A DNA stretch of 64,000 bases, taken from positions 1-64,000 of the forward strand of contig NZ_FOBF01000016.1 of the NCBI RefSeq assembly GCF_900109355.1, read 5' to 3'. Position 1 is the stretch's first letter; the number at the start of each line of letters is the position of its first letter. The notes under the pieces were generated by a model. That model searched no databases. It saw only the letters and a program-made list of their open reading frames with translations, and was not told where the DNA came from. Below are positions 7,764 to 16,380 of the stretch, piece after piece. Origin of the DNA: Nonomuraea pusilla (GTDB taxonomy: Bacteria; Actinomycetota; Actinomycetes; Streptosporangiales; Streptosporangiaceae). Made by a program: the position numbers and the translations under genes.

Positions 7764-8860
7764 GCGACCCCTTCGGTGATCGGGCGGCGCAGGTCGCCCA
7801 GGACCTGCGCGGCGCCGTACAGGAGGATGAGGGCGAGCGCCGCCGGCACCGGCAGCGCCGCCGTGGCGAGCGTGAGCGCGGCGGCGCCCAGCCTGACGGC
7901 GGCGGCCCGGCGGTCGCCCGAGCACAGGTGCTGCACGCCCAGCACCGCGAAAACCAGCGCCGCCGGCACCCCCACCGCCCAGCTCGCGCCGGACGGGTGC
8001 TCGATCGCCTGCTCGATGCCGATGCCGAACGCGACCAGGCCCAGCGAGAGCGGCAGATGCGAGTACACCCACACCTGCCCGGCCAACCGGGTGCGCAGCA
8101 CGACGGACTCGTCCACGTGGCCGAAGTACAGCCACCAGAACGCCATCGCCACCGCCACCCCGGCGAGCGCGACCAGCAGCACGCCCGGCGTGACCTCGTG
8201 GCCCTTCAGCCCGGTGACGACCGCCGCCACCACCTCGCCCAGCACGATCACCACGAACAGCCCGAACCGCTCCGGCAGGTGCTCGCTCTGCGGCGGCAGC
8301 CTGCCCTGCTGCGTACGGGCCAGGAGCGGCGTGGCCAGGTCGATCACCATCGCCGCCGCCCAGACGGCGTAGCGGGCGGGCGGCTCGACCGCGAGCGACG
8401 CCAGCCAGACGGCCGCCGCCAGCGTGAAACCGGCGGCGTACCGGGTGGTCAGCGGCCTGGCGTCGGGCACGTGCCGGCCGGCGCGCACGTACGCCGCGAC
8501 GAGCACCAGCCGGGCGGCCACGTACGAGACGGCGAACAGGGCGGAGCGCCCGGCGATGTCGCTCACGCTCGCCGCCATGGCGGCGACGGCCAGGATCTGC
8601 GGCAGGGCCAGCAGGCGGTGGCTGACGTCGTCGGAGTCGAACCTGTTGGCGTAGAAGACGTACCCCGCCCAGGCCCACCAGATCGGGACGAACAGCCCCA
8701 CGAAGGTCGGCACCCGTCCGGGGTCCGAGCCGGCGAGCACGTCGGCCACCTCGGCGACCGCGACGACGAAGACGAGATCGTAAAGTAGTTCCAGCCAGGT
8801 GGCGCGGCGCGGGGCCGGGTCGAACAGTCGAAGACGCGGCGGCTGCCACCGGCTCGTCAC
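7760..8860 (-). CDS. Low temperature requirement protein A (LtrA) family membrane protein
   Basis: A 366-residue polytopic protein with about ten predicted helices. The hallmarks of the LtrA family are present: the opening TWLELLYDLVFVVAVAEVAD (about residues 21-40), the central HLPERFGLFVVIVLGE (about 195-210) and WWLYFGHVDE (about 243). Listeria LtrA is needed for growth in the cold. The family resembles transporters but its substrate is unknown. It is transcribed with the downstream SnoaL-like gene and ends four bases inside it. Confidence 0.85.
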   Translation of the reverse strand: MTSRWQPPRLRLFDPAPRRATWLELLYDLVFVVAVAEVADVLAGSDPGRVPTFVGLFVPIWWAWAGYVFYANRFDSDDVSHRLLALPQILAVAAMAASVSDIAGRSALFAVSYVAARLVLVAAYVRAGRHVPDARPLTTRYAAGFTLAAAVWLASLAVEPPARYAVWAAAMVIDLATPLLARTQQGRLPPQSEHLPERFGLFVVIVLGEVVAAVVTGLKGHEVTPGVLLVALAGVAVAMAFWWLYFGHVDESVVLRTRLAGQVWVYSHLPLSLGLVAFGIGIEQAIEHPSGASWAVGVPAALVFAVLGVQHLCSGDRRAAAVRLGAAALTLATAALPVPAALALILLYGAAQVLGDLRRPITEGVA

Positions 8861-8976
8861 ATGGACCTCCAGCCCTATGTAATTGTGTAATTATGCCCCA
8901 ACCGTCCCCTCCGCCTCCACCGAGAAACCGAAGGCGGAGAGGGGCGACCCCGACGCCCTCCCCGCCTCCATGGGGA

Positions 8977-9002
8977 AAGGCCGGGCGGTGAGGCCCGGCC
9001 TT
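8977..9002 (-). terminator. Hairpin downstream of the SOD gene
   Basis: AAGGCCGGGC, a six-base loop, then GCCCGGCCTT forms a perfect 10-bp stem 30 bases past the SOD stop codon. A TTTCCCC tract follows on the minus strand. It separates this gene from the ltrA-like gene. Confidence 0.65.
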
Positions 9003-9031
9003 CCTTCGTCGCCCGACCCGGGCGCGGTGGG

Positions 9032-9589
9032 TCAGCTCAGTGTGAGGCAGGCGATGCGGGGGCCCGCGGTGCCCGCCTGCTCGCCCTTCTTCTTCGTCGG
9101 CTGCGCGTGGATCACCAGCGACTTGGGCAGGGCGGCCGGGTCGAGGGCCCACTCGTGCCTGGCGGTGGCCCGGCCCGCCCCCGAGGCGTCGGTCTTGAAG
9201 TCGAGCCACACCTCGCTGGACGGCGTGACCTGGCCGGGGTGGTGCTGGTAGTGCGGGCCGGACGCCTCGGGGTCGGTGGCGCAGGCGCCGGTGTGCAGGT
9301 GGGCGCCGTAACGCCGGTTGGGGACGAAACCCTCGACGACGAGCGACGTGCGCGTGGTGCCCCCGGTGGACTCGGCCTTGAGGCTGGCCTGGGCCCCGCT
9401 GGGGGCCAGGCGGCGGTCGTAGGCGATGGCGGCGGTGTTGCCGGCGGCGAACTCGCCACTGCCGCTCAGGGTGACCGCCCCGGCGGGGCCGTCGGGGCCG
9501 CCCGCGGCGGCGGGGACGTGCTGGACCACGTCGGGCGAACCCGAGCAGCCGGCGGCCAGCAGGACGAGCAGGAGCGCGGGCAGGCGCAT
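9032..9589 (-). CDS. sodC: Superoxide dismutase (Cu/Zn family), lipoprotein
   Basis: A 185-residue exported lipoprotein with signal peptide MRLPALLLVLLAAGC and lipidation cysteine at residue 15. The Cu/Zn SOD fold is supported by GAHLHTGAC (copper-ligand histidines, about residue 95), GPHYQHHPG (bridging and zinc histidines, about 112) and KSLVIHAQPTKK near the C-terminus. Like other actinobacterial SodC proteins it would detoxify external superoxide on the outer face of the membrane. The usual electrostatic-loop arginine is not obvious, so activity should be treated as probable. The ATG at 9589 has GGGGG upstream; the earlier ATG at 9667 would hide the signal peptide. Confidence 0.78.
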   Translation of the reverse strand: MRLPALLLVLLAAGCSGSPDVVQHVPAAAGGPDGPAGAVTLSGSGEFAAGNTAAIAYDRRLAPSGAQASLKAESTGGTTRTSLVVEGFVPNRRYGAHLHTGACATDPEASGPHYQHHPGQVTPSSEVWLDFKTDASGAGRATARHEWALDPAALPKSLVIHAQPTKKKGEQAGTAGPRIACLTLS

Positions 9590-9659
9590 GTGAACCCCCA
9601 AACATGACCCGCTTACGGCACGCGGGTCAGAGTGGGGCACCACTCTAGTCAGTGATCGA

Positions 9660-9680
9660 CCGAACACGCTTCGTGTTCGG
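9660..9680 (-). terminator. Hairpin after the pterin dehydratase gene
   Basis: CCGAACACG-CTT-CGTGTTCGG is a perfect 9-bp stem 19 bases beyond the dehydratase stop. Two further inverted repeats (9605-9629 and near 9631-9644) lie in the SOD leader. Confidence 0.55.
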
Positions 9681-9698
9681 CCAACTCACTTCGCCGGG

Positions 9699-9974
9699 TC
9701 AGGCTCCGTGCTTGGCGGCGATGTCGTCGATGAGGGCGGCCAGGGTGAAGTCGAGGTCGGTCAGGCCGCCCTTGTCGTGGGTGGTCAGGGTCAGGTGGAG
9801 GGTGCGCCACCGGATGTCGATGTCGGGGTGGTGGTTGAGCTCCTCCGCCTTGACGGCGATGTCGTCGACGATGCGGATGGCGGCCGGGAAGTCGGGCGCG
9901 TTGACGGTGCGCCTGATCTCGTCGCCCTCGCGCCGCCAGGCCGGCAGGTCCTGCATCCGCCTGTCGATGTCCAT
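9699..9974 (-). CDS. 4a-hydroxytetrahydrobiopterin dehydratase (PCD family)
   Basis: A 91-residue protein with the pterin-4a-carbinolamine dehydratase signature EELNHHPDIDIRWRTLHLTL followed by a distal TDLD. The two adjacent histidines, the aromatic residue and the later His and Asp form the catalytic pocket. It dehydrates the 4a-carbinolamine formed by aromatic amino acid hydroxylases. No such hydroxylase is nearby, and free-standing PCD genes are common. The ATG at 9974 follows GGAGG closely. Confidence 0.88.
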   Translation of the reverse strand: MDIDRRMQDLPAWRREGDEIRRTVNAPDFPAAIRIVDDIAVKAEELNHHPDIDIRWRTLHLTLTTHDKGGLTDLDFTLAALIDDIAAKHGA

Positions 9975-10026
9975 GGGTCCTCCGGTGCTCGCGTGCTCAG
10001 GTCGGGCATGTCCGGGTCCCACGCTA

Positions 10027-10896
10027 TTACTTCAGCGCCCCCGACCCGAGACCGGACTGGATCTGCCGCTGGAAGATCACGTACACGACGAGGACGGGCA
10101 GGATCGTCATGCTGAGCGCGGCGAACAGGCCGGGCCAGTCGGCCTCGTACCCGGCGAGGGTGGAGATGTTCGCGATGCCCTGCGTGAGCACCCACTTGTC
10201 CTGGTCCCTGGCGAGGAGGACGAGCGGCAGCAGGTACTGGTTCCACTGGCCGAGCACGTTGAAGACGGTGATGCTGACCAGGCCCGGCCTGGCCATCGGG
10301 ACCATGATCTGGAAGAAGGTCCTGGTGTGGGAGGCGCCGTCGATCATGGCTGCCTCGGCGACGGCGTCCGGCAGGGTGCGGAAGAACGCCGCCAGGAAGA
10401 AGATCGTGAACGGCAGCGAGTACGCGATGTAGACCAGCACCAGGCCGAGGTGCGTGTTCAGCAGCCCGAGCTGGTTGACCACGAAGAACAGCGGCCCGAG
10501 CGCGAGGAACACGGGGAAGGCCATGCCTGCCACGAAGAAGTAGTAGACGACCCGGTTGCCGACGAACCGGTAGCGGGCCAGCACGTACGCCGCCATCGAC
10601 CCGAACAGCATGGTGCCGGCGGTGCTGAGGGACACCACGATCACCGTGTTCAGCATGTACTGCCCGATGTGGGCCTTCGACCAGGCCCGTCCCCAGGAGT
10701 CGAGCCGCAGCTCGCCGGGGAGTTGCAGGGCGTCGCCGAAGATCTCGGTGTTGTTCTTGAACGACGCGAGGAAGGTCCACAGCAGCGGCAGGACGACGAG
10801 CGCCGTCCAGACGGCGAGCGCGAGGTGGGACAGGCCGCCGAGCACGCCGGCGCGCGCCCGGCCCCGAGCGGGAAGGCGGTCGCGTCGGGCGGTCAC
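10027..10896 (-). CDS. Carbohydrate ABC transporter permease (MalG type)
   Basis: A 289-residue inner-membrane permease with six predicted helices. The EAA loop, which docks the ATPase, reads AVAEAAMIDGASHTRTFFQI (about residues 180-199) and continues into MVPMARPG. It starts at the GTG at 10896, overlapping the stop of the upstream permease as GTGA, so it is translationally coupled. With that permease and the binding lipoprotein it forms a three-gene sugar importer. No ATP-binding gene is in the operon; actinobacterial importers of this class usually share a general MsiK-type ATPase. Confidence 0.85.
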   Translation of the reverse strand: MTARRDRLPARGRARAGVLGGLSHLALAVWTALVVLPLLWTFLASFKNNTEIFGDALQLPGELRLDSWGRAWSKAHIGQYMLNTVIVVSLSTAGTMLFGSMAAYVLARYRFVGNRVVYYFFVAGMAFPVFLALGPLFFVVNQLGLLNTHLGLVLVYIAYSLPFTIFFLAAFFRTLPDAVAEAAMIDGASHTRTFFQIMVPMARPGLVSITVFNVLGQWNQYLLPLVLLARDQDKWVLTQGIANISTLAGYEADWPGLFAALSMTILPVLVVYVIFQRQIQSGLGSGALK

Positions 10897-11807
10897 AGCT
10901 CGATCCTCTCGCGCCTGGTCGTCCGCAGGGTGAGCACGGCGAACGTCACGGTCAGGAAGAACAGCGCCACGCCCATCGCGGAGGCGTAGCCGTACTTGTT
11001 GTAGGTGAAGGCGGTCTTCCAGATCTGGATGGGCAGGACGGTGGTGGCGCCGTCGGGCTCGCCCTTGTCGCCCGCCAGCACCTGGATCAGGGCGAAGCCG
11101 TCGAAGGCGGCGATGCCCAGGTACACCCAGCCGACCTGGACGGTGTCGCGCAGCAGCGGCAGCGTGATGGAGAAGAACAGCCGCGCCCGCCCGGCGCCGT
11201 CGAGGGCGGCGGCCTCGAAGTAGTCCTTGGGGATGGCGGCCATGCCGGCGGAGAACAGCACGACGTAGAAGCCGACGGCCTGCCACACCATCACCGCGAT
11301 CACGGACCACAGCGCGAGGCCGGGCTCGGTGAGCCAGCCCACGGGCTCGGCGCCGAACCGCGCGAGCAGGCCGTTGACGACGCCGCTCTCGTCGGGCCGG
11401 TAGACCGCCTTGAACAGCACGCCGACCACGGCCACGGCCAGGACCTGCGGGAAGAAGAACACCACCCGGTAGAAGCGCGACCCCCACACGCCCCGCATGC
11501 CGTCGCCGCGCGTGCCCCCGCCGAGGTTCAGCAGGTACGACAGGAAGAGCGCGATGACGATGGTGGCCACCGGCAGCACGAGCAGGAGGACGCCGTGGTT
11601 GCGCAGGGCCCGCCAGAAGACCTCGTCGTGGACCAGCTTGGCGAAGTTGTCCAGGCCGACGTAGGTGAGCTTCGAGCGGTAGCCGTTCCAGTCGGTCAGG
11701 GAGAGCTGGAACGCCTGCACGTAGGGGCTGATCACGAAGACCGCGTACAGGGTGACGGGGACCGCGAGGAACCCGATCACGAACCCGTACCTGCGCAACC
11801 GCTCCAT
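10893..11807 (-). CDS. Carbohydrate ABC transporter permease (MalF type)
   Basis: A 304-residue permease with six predicted helices and the EAA loop DYFEAAALDGAGRARLFFSI (about residues 195-214), then TLPLLRD. Early segments VISPYVQAFQLSLTDWNGY and YVGLDNFAKLV are typical of sugar MalF-type subunits. It begins four bases after the binding-protein stop and overlaps the next permease, so all three are one operon. By analogy with NgcF it probably carries N-acetylglucosamine or chitobiose, but the permease sequence alone does not fix the substrate. Confidence 0.85.
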   Translation of the reverse strand: MERLRRYGFVIGFLAVPVTLYAVFVISPYVQAFQLSLTDWNGYRSKLTYVGLDNFAKLVHDEVFWRALRNHGVLLLVLPVATIVIALFLSYLLNLGGGTRGDGMRGVWGSRFYRVVFFFPQVLAVAVVGVLFKAVYRPDESGVVNGLLARFGAEPVGWLTEPGLALWSVIAVMVWQAVGFYVVLFSAGMAAIPKDYFEAAALDGAGRARLFFSITLPLLRDTVQVGWVYLGIAAFDGFALIQVLAGDKGEPDGATTVLPIQIWKTAFTYNKYGYASAMGVALFFLTVTFAVLTLRTTRRERIEL

Positions 11808-11810
11808 CGG

Positions 11811-13256
11811 CTACTGGCTCCGGGTCTGCTTGGCCACGGACGAGTCCTTCTTGATCTCGTCGGCCTTCTTCTGCATCCTGGCGCAGAACTCCTCGGGGGT
11901 GACGCGCCCGGCCATGACGACGTTGATCTGCTCGGTGCCGTGGTCGAAGAGCTCCTTGTACCAGCCTTCGAAGCGGGCGTCGGTGATGATGTTCTGCCCG
12001 GCGGCGTCCTGGGCCCTCGCGGCGCTCATCAGGCCGGGGGGCAGGTCGAGTCCTTCGGCGGCGCCGTTGACGACGGTGAGGTTCTGGGTCTTCTGGGTGA
12101 AGCCCTTGGCGCCTTCCTTGGAGAGCATGAGGCGCAGGTATTCGAGGCCGCCCTGCGGATTCCTGCCCTTGGCGGCGACGACGAAGTTCTCGCCGACGCC
12201 CACCTGGACGGCGCCGTACGGCATCGCGTCGGAGGAGGTGACGTCGGGGATGGGGGCGATGGCGTACTCGAAGTCGAGGGGTTTGTCCTTGGCCATCTCG
12301 TTCTCGATCCAGGACCCGACGGGGTAGAAGAGCAGCTTGTTCTGGAGCTGTTTCACCTGGGTCTGGGTGTGGTCGAGCCCAAAGTACGCTTTGTCGCCAT
12401 ATTTCGCCTGAATCTCGACCCAGGCGGTCACCGATTTCTTCATGGCGTCGGCGTTCCAGGCGCCGTCCACCAGGTTGTCGATGTCGATGAGGACCTGGTT
12501 CCCGCCGATCTTCGCCGCCGTGTACAGGACGTTCCAGAGCTGGTAGTACGGCCCCTTCTGACCCGGGTAGGCGAAGAGCAGGATGCCCTCCTTCTTGGCC
12601 GTCTCGCCGAGCGCGGTGAACTCCGCCCAGGTCTTCGGCAGCGACCACCCCTTGGACTCGAACAGCTTGGCGTTGTACCACAGCGCCCGGTGCGACACCG
12701 TGTAGTTGAGCACCAGGTCCTTGCCGTTGATCTTGGCGTTGTCCAGGACGGCGGGCGTCACGGTGTCGCGCACCTTCCTCGACGGGTCGTCGGCCGAGGG
12801 CGCGTCGAACAGCGCGGAGAGGTCGGCGAGGTGACCCTCGGCGGCCAGCGCGGCGAGGTCCATGGCCTCGGGGCCCGAGTTGTTGACGACGTCGGGCACG
12901 TCGCCGCTGACGAAGCGGGGGCGGAGCTGGGTGCCGATCTGCTGGGTGGCGGTGTGCTTGATCGTGACCCCGGGGAACGCCTTCGTGTAGAGCGGCTCGT
13001 GGACGTCCTTGGCGTACGCGTCGCCGTAGCCGCCGCCGAAGATGACCACTTCGAGCGGCTTCTTCGGATCGACCCCGAACGGGTTCGCGGGGTCCGAGGA
13101 GGCCGCCACCGACGTGGACGGCGCCGCCGAGGGCTCGCTGCCCGCGCCGCTGGTGGCGCAGGCGCTCAGCAGGGCCGCGCCGGGCCCGGCGGCGAACGCG
13201 GTGATGCCGATGCGGCGCAGCAGCTGACGCCGTGTGATCTCGCCCGGATGGGTCAT
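11811..13256 (-). CDS. ngcE: NgcE-like N-acetylglucosamine/diacetylchitobiose-binding lipoprotein
   Basis: A 481-residue substrate-binding lipoprotein. The N-terminus has a twin-arginine-like TRRQLLRR and a lipobox ending LLSAC (cysteine about residue 33), then a Ser/Ala/Pro-rich spacer. The mature domain begins NPFGVDPKKPLEVVIFGGGY, which matches the NgcE subgroup (GlcNAc and chitobiose uptake in Streptomyces). This is the best guide to substrate, though galactosides or other sugars remain possible. The ATG at 13256 lies 24 bp downstream of a perfect 17-bp palindrome, so expression is probably induced by its sugar. It is the first gene of a three-gene importer operon. Confidence 0.75.
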   Translation of the reverse strand: MTHPGEITRRQLLRRIGITAFAAGPGAALLSACATSGAGSEPSAAPSTSVAASSDPANPFGVDPKKPLEVVIFGGGYGDAYAKDVHEPLYTKAFPGVTIKHTATQQIGTQLRPRFVSGDVPDVVNNSGPEAMDLAALAAEGHLADLSALFDAPSADDPSRKVRDTVTPAVLDNAKINGKDLVLNYTVSHRALWYNAKLFESKGWSLPKTWAEFTALGETAKKEGILLFAYPGQKGPYYQLWNVLYTAAKIGGNQVLIDIDNLVDGAWNADAMKKSVTAWVEIQAKYGDKAYFGLDHTQTQVKQLQNKLLFYPVGSWIENEMAKDKPLDFEYAIAPIPDVTSSDAMPYGAVQVGVGENFVVAAKGRNPQGGLEYLRLMLSKEGAKGFTQKTQNLTVVNGAAEGLDLPPGLMSAARAQDAAGQNIITDARFEGWYKELFDHGTEQINVVMAGRVTPEEFCARMQKKADEIKKDSSVAKQTRSQ

Positions 13257-13279
13257 GGGGGGCTCCAGGGAAGCGTCAA

Positions 13280-13296
13280 TTAGGAAAGTTTCCTAA
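13280..13296. promoter_or_regulatory. Palindromic operator of the sugar importer operon
   Basis: TTAGGAAA-G-TTTCCTAA is a perfect inverted repeat 24-40 bases upstream of the binding-protein start. Its AT-flanked GGAAA/TTTCC form resembles sites of ROK (NagC/XylR-type) sugar repressors. No ROK or GntR gene is in the window, so the regulator is distant. Confidence 0.6.
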
Positions 13297-13468
13297 ACGT
13301 TTGCCCGAACGTACGGACGGCCCCCGACAGCCGTCAAGGGGGCGCGATCCAGACGTGACCTTGCCGTGATTTCCGTGGCGGACGCAGGGGTGGGCCGGGG
13401 CGGCGCGGCCCGCCCCGAAGGCGGCGGCGGGAGGAGAGCGGAGCACTCACTGAACGCGACGCCGCCGG

Positions 13469-14683
13469 TCAGCCGAAGTGGGCGCGGGTCTCCGCGAACG
13501 CCCGGTCGGTGCCTTCGAGGGCCCGCGCCACGTCCTCCTCGGTGTGGGCGGCCGACATGAACCAGTTGTGCCACGGGTGCAGGTACACGCCGTGCCGCAG
13601 GCAGGCGTCGCTCCAGTGCAGCGCGACCGACAGGTCGGCGTCGCCGTCGAAGCTGAGCCACGGGATGGTGACGGGGCCGGTCTGGTTGACGGTGAAGCCG
13701 TGCGCCTTCGCCTGCTCGTACAGGCCCTCGCGCAGCCGGGTGCCCGCCCGCTCCATGGCGGCGATGCCGTCGGTGTCGCGCAGCGTCTCGATGGTCGCCT
13801 TCGCCGCCGCCATGGCCACGGCCGAGAACCAGAACGAGCCGGTCGAGTAGAGCGTCTGCGCAGCGCCGCGCAGCGCGTCGGTTCCGGTGACGGCCGCGAT
13901 GGCGTACCCGTTGGCCATGGCCTTCGACCAGGCCGTCAGGTCAGGGCGCACGCCGTACGGCTCCCAGGAGCCCCGCAGGTCGACGCGGAACCCGGCGCGG
14001 ACGTCGTCGATCACCAGGGCGGCGCCGATGCGGTCGGCCAGGGCCCTCGCGCCCCGCGCGAACGCCGGCTCGACCAGTTCCTGGTCCTCGAACGAGTCGT
14101 GCTTGAACGGCGTGACGATGATCGCCGCGACGTCCCCCTCGACCGTGGCCGCCGCCGCCTCCAGCGACTCCAGCGAGTTGTACGTGAACTCGACCAGGTC
14201 GGCCCGCTCGTTCGGCGTCGTGCCCGCCGGCGACGGCGTGCACCACGGGTCGGCCCCGTGGTACGCCCCGTGCGCCATCAGCACCTTGGTGCGCCCGGTG
14301 GCGGCCCTCGCGACCATGAGCGCCTGGGTGGTGGCGTCGGTGCCGTTCTTGGAGAACATCGCCCAGTCGGCGCTCGGCACGGTGTCCACCAGCAGCTCGG
14401 CCAGCTCCACCATCACCGGGGCGGGGCCGTTGAGGCAGTCGCCGAGGGCGAGCTGGCGGGCCGCCGCCTCCTCCACCCTGGGGTGCCGGTGCCCGAGCAC
14501 GACGGGGCCCCAGCTGCACATGAAGTCGATGTACTCGCGTCCGTCCGCGTCCCACTGTCGGCAGCCCTCGGCGCGCTGGAAGAACTGGGGGTAGCCGGGG
14601 GCGAAGATGGCGGCGTTGAGGTGCCCGTACATGCCGCCGGGCACCACCTTGGCGGCCCGCAGGCGCAGGTCGGCGTCTGTCAT
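13469..14683 (-). CDS. Class III PLP-dependent aminotransferase (GSA-aminomutase-like)
   Basis: A 404-residue fold-type I enzyme resembling glutamate-1-semialdehyde aminomutase. It shows SKNGTDATTQAL (phosphate-binding region, about residues 111-122), VIDDVRAGFR (Asp about 226 against the PLP pyridine nitrogen) and the Schiff-base lysine in TAWSKAMANGY (about 254). The real HemL is normally encoded among haem genes, so this is a paralogue acting on another amino acid or amino sugar. It follows the PfkB kinase gene by 15 bases, so both belong to a unit divergent from a TetR gene and a class II aldolase. The shared context suggests a small catabolic pathway in which an amino group is removed, a hydroxyl phosphorylated and a carbon bond cleaved. 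Confidence 0.75.
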   Translation of the reverse strand: MTDADLRLRAAKVVPGGMYGHLNAAIFAPGYPQFFQRAEGCRQWDADGREYIDFMCSWGPVVLGHRHPRVEEAAARQLALGDCLNGPAPVMVELAELLVDTVPSADWAMFSKNGTDATTQALMVARAATGRTKVLMAHGAYHGADPWCTPSPAGTTPNERADLVEFTYNSLESLEAAAATVEGDVAAIIVTPFKHDSFEDQELVEPAFARGARALADRIGAALVIDDVRAGFRVDLRGSWEPYGVRPDLTAWSKAMANGYAIAAVTGTDALRGAAQTLYSTGSFWFSAVAMAAAKATIETLRDTDGIAAMERAGTRLREGLYEQAKAHGFTVNQTGPVTIPWLSFDGDADLSVALHWSDACLRHGVYLHPWHNWFMSAAHTEEDVARALEGTDRAFAETRAHFG

Positions 14684-14698
14684 CTGGATGTCCTCAGG

Positions 14699-15652
14699 TC
14701 AGTCGAGCAGGGCGAGGGTGGAGTCGAGGCCGGTGATGCCGGCGTCGGAGCCGAGGCCGGTGGCGACGCGGGCGGCGGCGGCCGTGCCCCAGGTCGCGGC
14801 GGTCATGACGTCGTGGCCGTGGAGCAGCCCGGTGAGGAACCCGGCGCAGTACGCGTCGCCGCAGCCGGTCGTGTCCACCACCTCGGTCTTGATCGCCGGG
14901 ACGTGCCGGGCGCCGTCGGCCGTGACGACGAGGCTGCCCTCGGCGCCGAGCGTGACGATCACCCCGCGCGGGCCCTCGGCGAGGAGCGCCCGCGCCGCCC
15001 GCTCGGCGGCGGCGACGGTCGCGTCACCGGCGGGCCGGGGCTCCTCCGTGGCGGGCGCCATGAGCGCGGCCTGGGTCTCGTTCGGCAGAACGTAGTCGAC
15101 GTGCGGCAGGAACGCCCTGGCCATGCCCAGCAGGTCGGGCAGCTCGGACAGCAGGTCCATGGTGACGATCGTCCCGGACGCGCGGAGCTCGTCCAGGAGG
15201 GCGAAGAACGCCGGGTCGCCGAGGCCGAAGGTGACGTCCATGCCGCCGAGGTGGACGGCCCTGGCGCCGCGCAGCGCGGCGGCGTCGAGGTCGGCGAGCG
15301 TGACGCCGAGGTTCGCCCCGGGGACGTGGAAGCTGGGACGTCCGCCGTCGGGCCTGATGGGCAGGATCGAGGCGGCCGTCTGCTCCCCCGCCCTGCGGAC
15401 GAGGCGGGAGGCGTCCACGCCGTGCCTGCCCAGCACGGTCAGGAGGAAGCCGCCCAGCTCGTCGTCGCCGATCGCCCCCATGGTGACGACGTCGTTGCCC
15501 AGTTTGACCAGGTCGACCGCGGTGCCGGCGGCGGAGCCCGCGGCCGTCATGCGGATCTGGTCGACCAGTACGGTGTCCTGGCCCTCGGGGATGTGCTCCA
15601 CGGGCCTGGCGAGGATGTCGACGATGTGGACGCCGACGGTGGCCACGGTCAT
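14699..15652 (-). CDS. PfkB-family carbohydrate kinase
   Basis: A 317-residue ribokinase-like enzyme. The N-terminal glycine motif is GSAAGTAVDLVKLGNDV (about residues 38-54), and the C-terminal catalytic motif is VDTTGCGDAYCAGFLTG (about 262-278), where the Asp of GCGD is the base. Cys replaces the usual Ala of GAGD, a tolerated change. The substrate is unknown: sugar, sugar acid or nucleoside. Its ATG at 15652 is 70 bp from the divergent TetR start, with candidate operators between. It is the first gene of the kinase-aminotransferase unit. Confidence 0.8.
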   Translation of the reverse strand: MTVATVGVHIVDILARPVEHIPEGQDTVLVDQIRMTAAGSAAGTAVDLVKLGNDVVTMGAIGDDELGGFLLTVLGRHGVDASRLVRRAGEQTAASILPIRPDGGRPSFHVPGANLGVTLADLDAAALRGARAVHLGGMDVTFGLGDPAFFALLDELRASGTIVTMDLLSELPDLLGMARAFLPHVDYVLPNETQAALMAPATEEPRPAGDATVAAAERAARALLAEGPRGVIVTLGAEGSLVVTADGARHVPAIKTEVVDTTGCGDAYCAGFLTGLLHGHDVMTAATWGTAAAARVATGLGSDAGITGLDSTLALLD

Positions 15653-15653
15653 G

Positions 15654-15671
15654 CGTCTAAATAGACAGACG
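15654..15671. promoter_or_regulatory. Candidate TetR operator between pfkB-like and tetR-like genes
   Basis: The stretch contains GTCTA-AA-TAGAC nested in an outer CGTCT...AGACG repeat, immediately upstream of the kinase start codon. It is AT-rich for this genome and lies in the 69-bp divergent promoter region, so it is the best candidate site for the neighbouring TetR protein. Confidence 0.45.
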
Positions 15672-15721
15672 TCCGAATAAAAAGTCAATATGCTGGGGAG
15701 AGCAGCACGAGAGGGGGCCCG

Positions 15722-16315
15722 ATGCCGAAGATCGTCGACCACGAGGAGCGCAGGCGCGAGGTCATGTCGGCGGCGCGCCGGGTGATCGTCAGGGACGGCA
15801 TCGACGCCGCCACCACGCGCGCCATCGCCAAGGAGGCCGGCTACTCCAACGGCGTCCTCGCCCACTACTTCGCCGACAAGGACGAGATCCTGCTGTCGGC
15901 GCTGCGCGAGTCGCACGAGCGCATCAGGGCGCGGCTGACCGGGAAGGTGGAGGGCGTCTCCGGGCTGGCGGCGCTGCGCGAGCTGCTGCTCGACAACCTG
16001 CCGCTCGACGCCGAGCGCACGCAGGAGACCCGCCTGGAGGTCAGCTTCTGGAGCCGCAGCCTCGCCTCCGAGCGCCTGGCCGAGGTGCAGCGGGCCGAGG
16101 CCGCCGACCTGCGGGCCGCGGTGTGCCACCTGCTCGGGCAGGCGCGGGCGGCGGGCGAGCTCGGCACCTGCGACGACAGCCTCGACGACCTCGCCGAGCA
16201 CCTGCTCGCCCTGGTCGACGGCCTCAGCCTGCACCTGCTCCTCTACCCCGACCGGCTGACCCGGGTCGACCTCGAACGCCTCCTGCTCAAGGCCCTCGAC
16301 CGCCTCCTGCGCTGA
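15722..16315 (+). CDS. TetR-family transcriptional regulator
   Basis: A 197-residue TetR protein with an N-terminal helix-turn-helix (AATTRAIAKEAGYSNGVLAHYFADKDEIL, about residues 27-55) and a helical ligand-binding domain. The ATG at 15722 has GAGAGGGGG upstream. Its divergent placement from the kinase-aminotransferase genes and its position ahead of the class II aldolase suggest local control of this cluster by a pathway metabolite. Confidence 0.85.
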   Translation: MPKIVDHEERRREVMSAARRVIVRDGIDAATTRAIAKEAGYSNGVLAHYFADKDEILLSALRESHERIRARLTGKVEGVSGLAALRELLLDNLPLDAERTQETRLEVSFWSRSLASERLAEVQRAEAADLRAAVCHLLGQARAAGELGTCDDSLDDLAEHLLALVDGLSLHLLLYPDRLTRVDLERLLLKALDRLLR

Positions 16316-16380
16316 CCGCGGGCCGGTCCGCCGGGTGTCGGCCGTAGATGGATTTCGGACGACCGACTACATTGCCGCGC

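Noticed and set aside
10897..12681. Long frame upstream of the second sugar permease
   Set aside because: It overlaps the first permease and the binding protein in another frame and has no recognisable domain.
13469..14683. hemL (glutamate-1-semialdehyde aminomutase)
   Set aside because: The sequence is a GSA-like class III enzyme, but no haem genes are nearby and the neighbours are a sugar kinase, a TetR gene and an aldolase.
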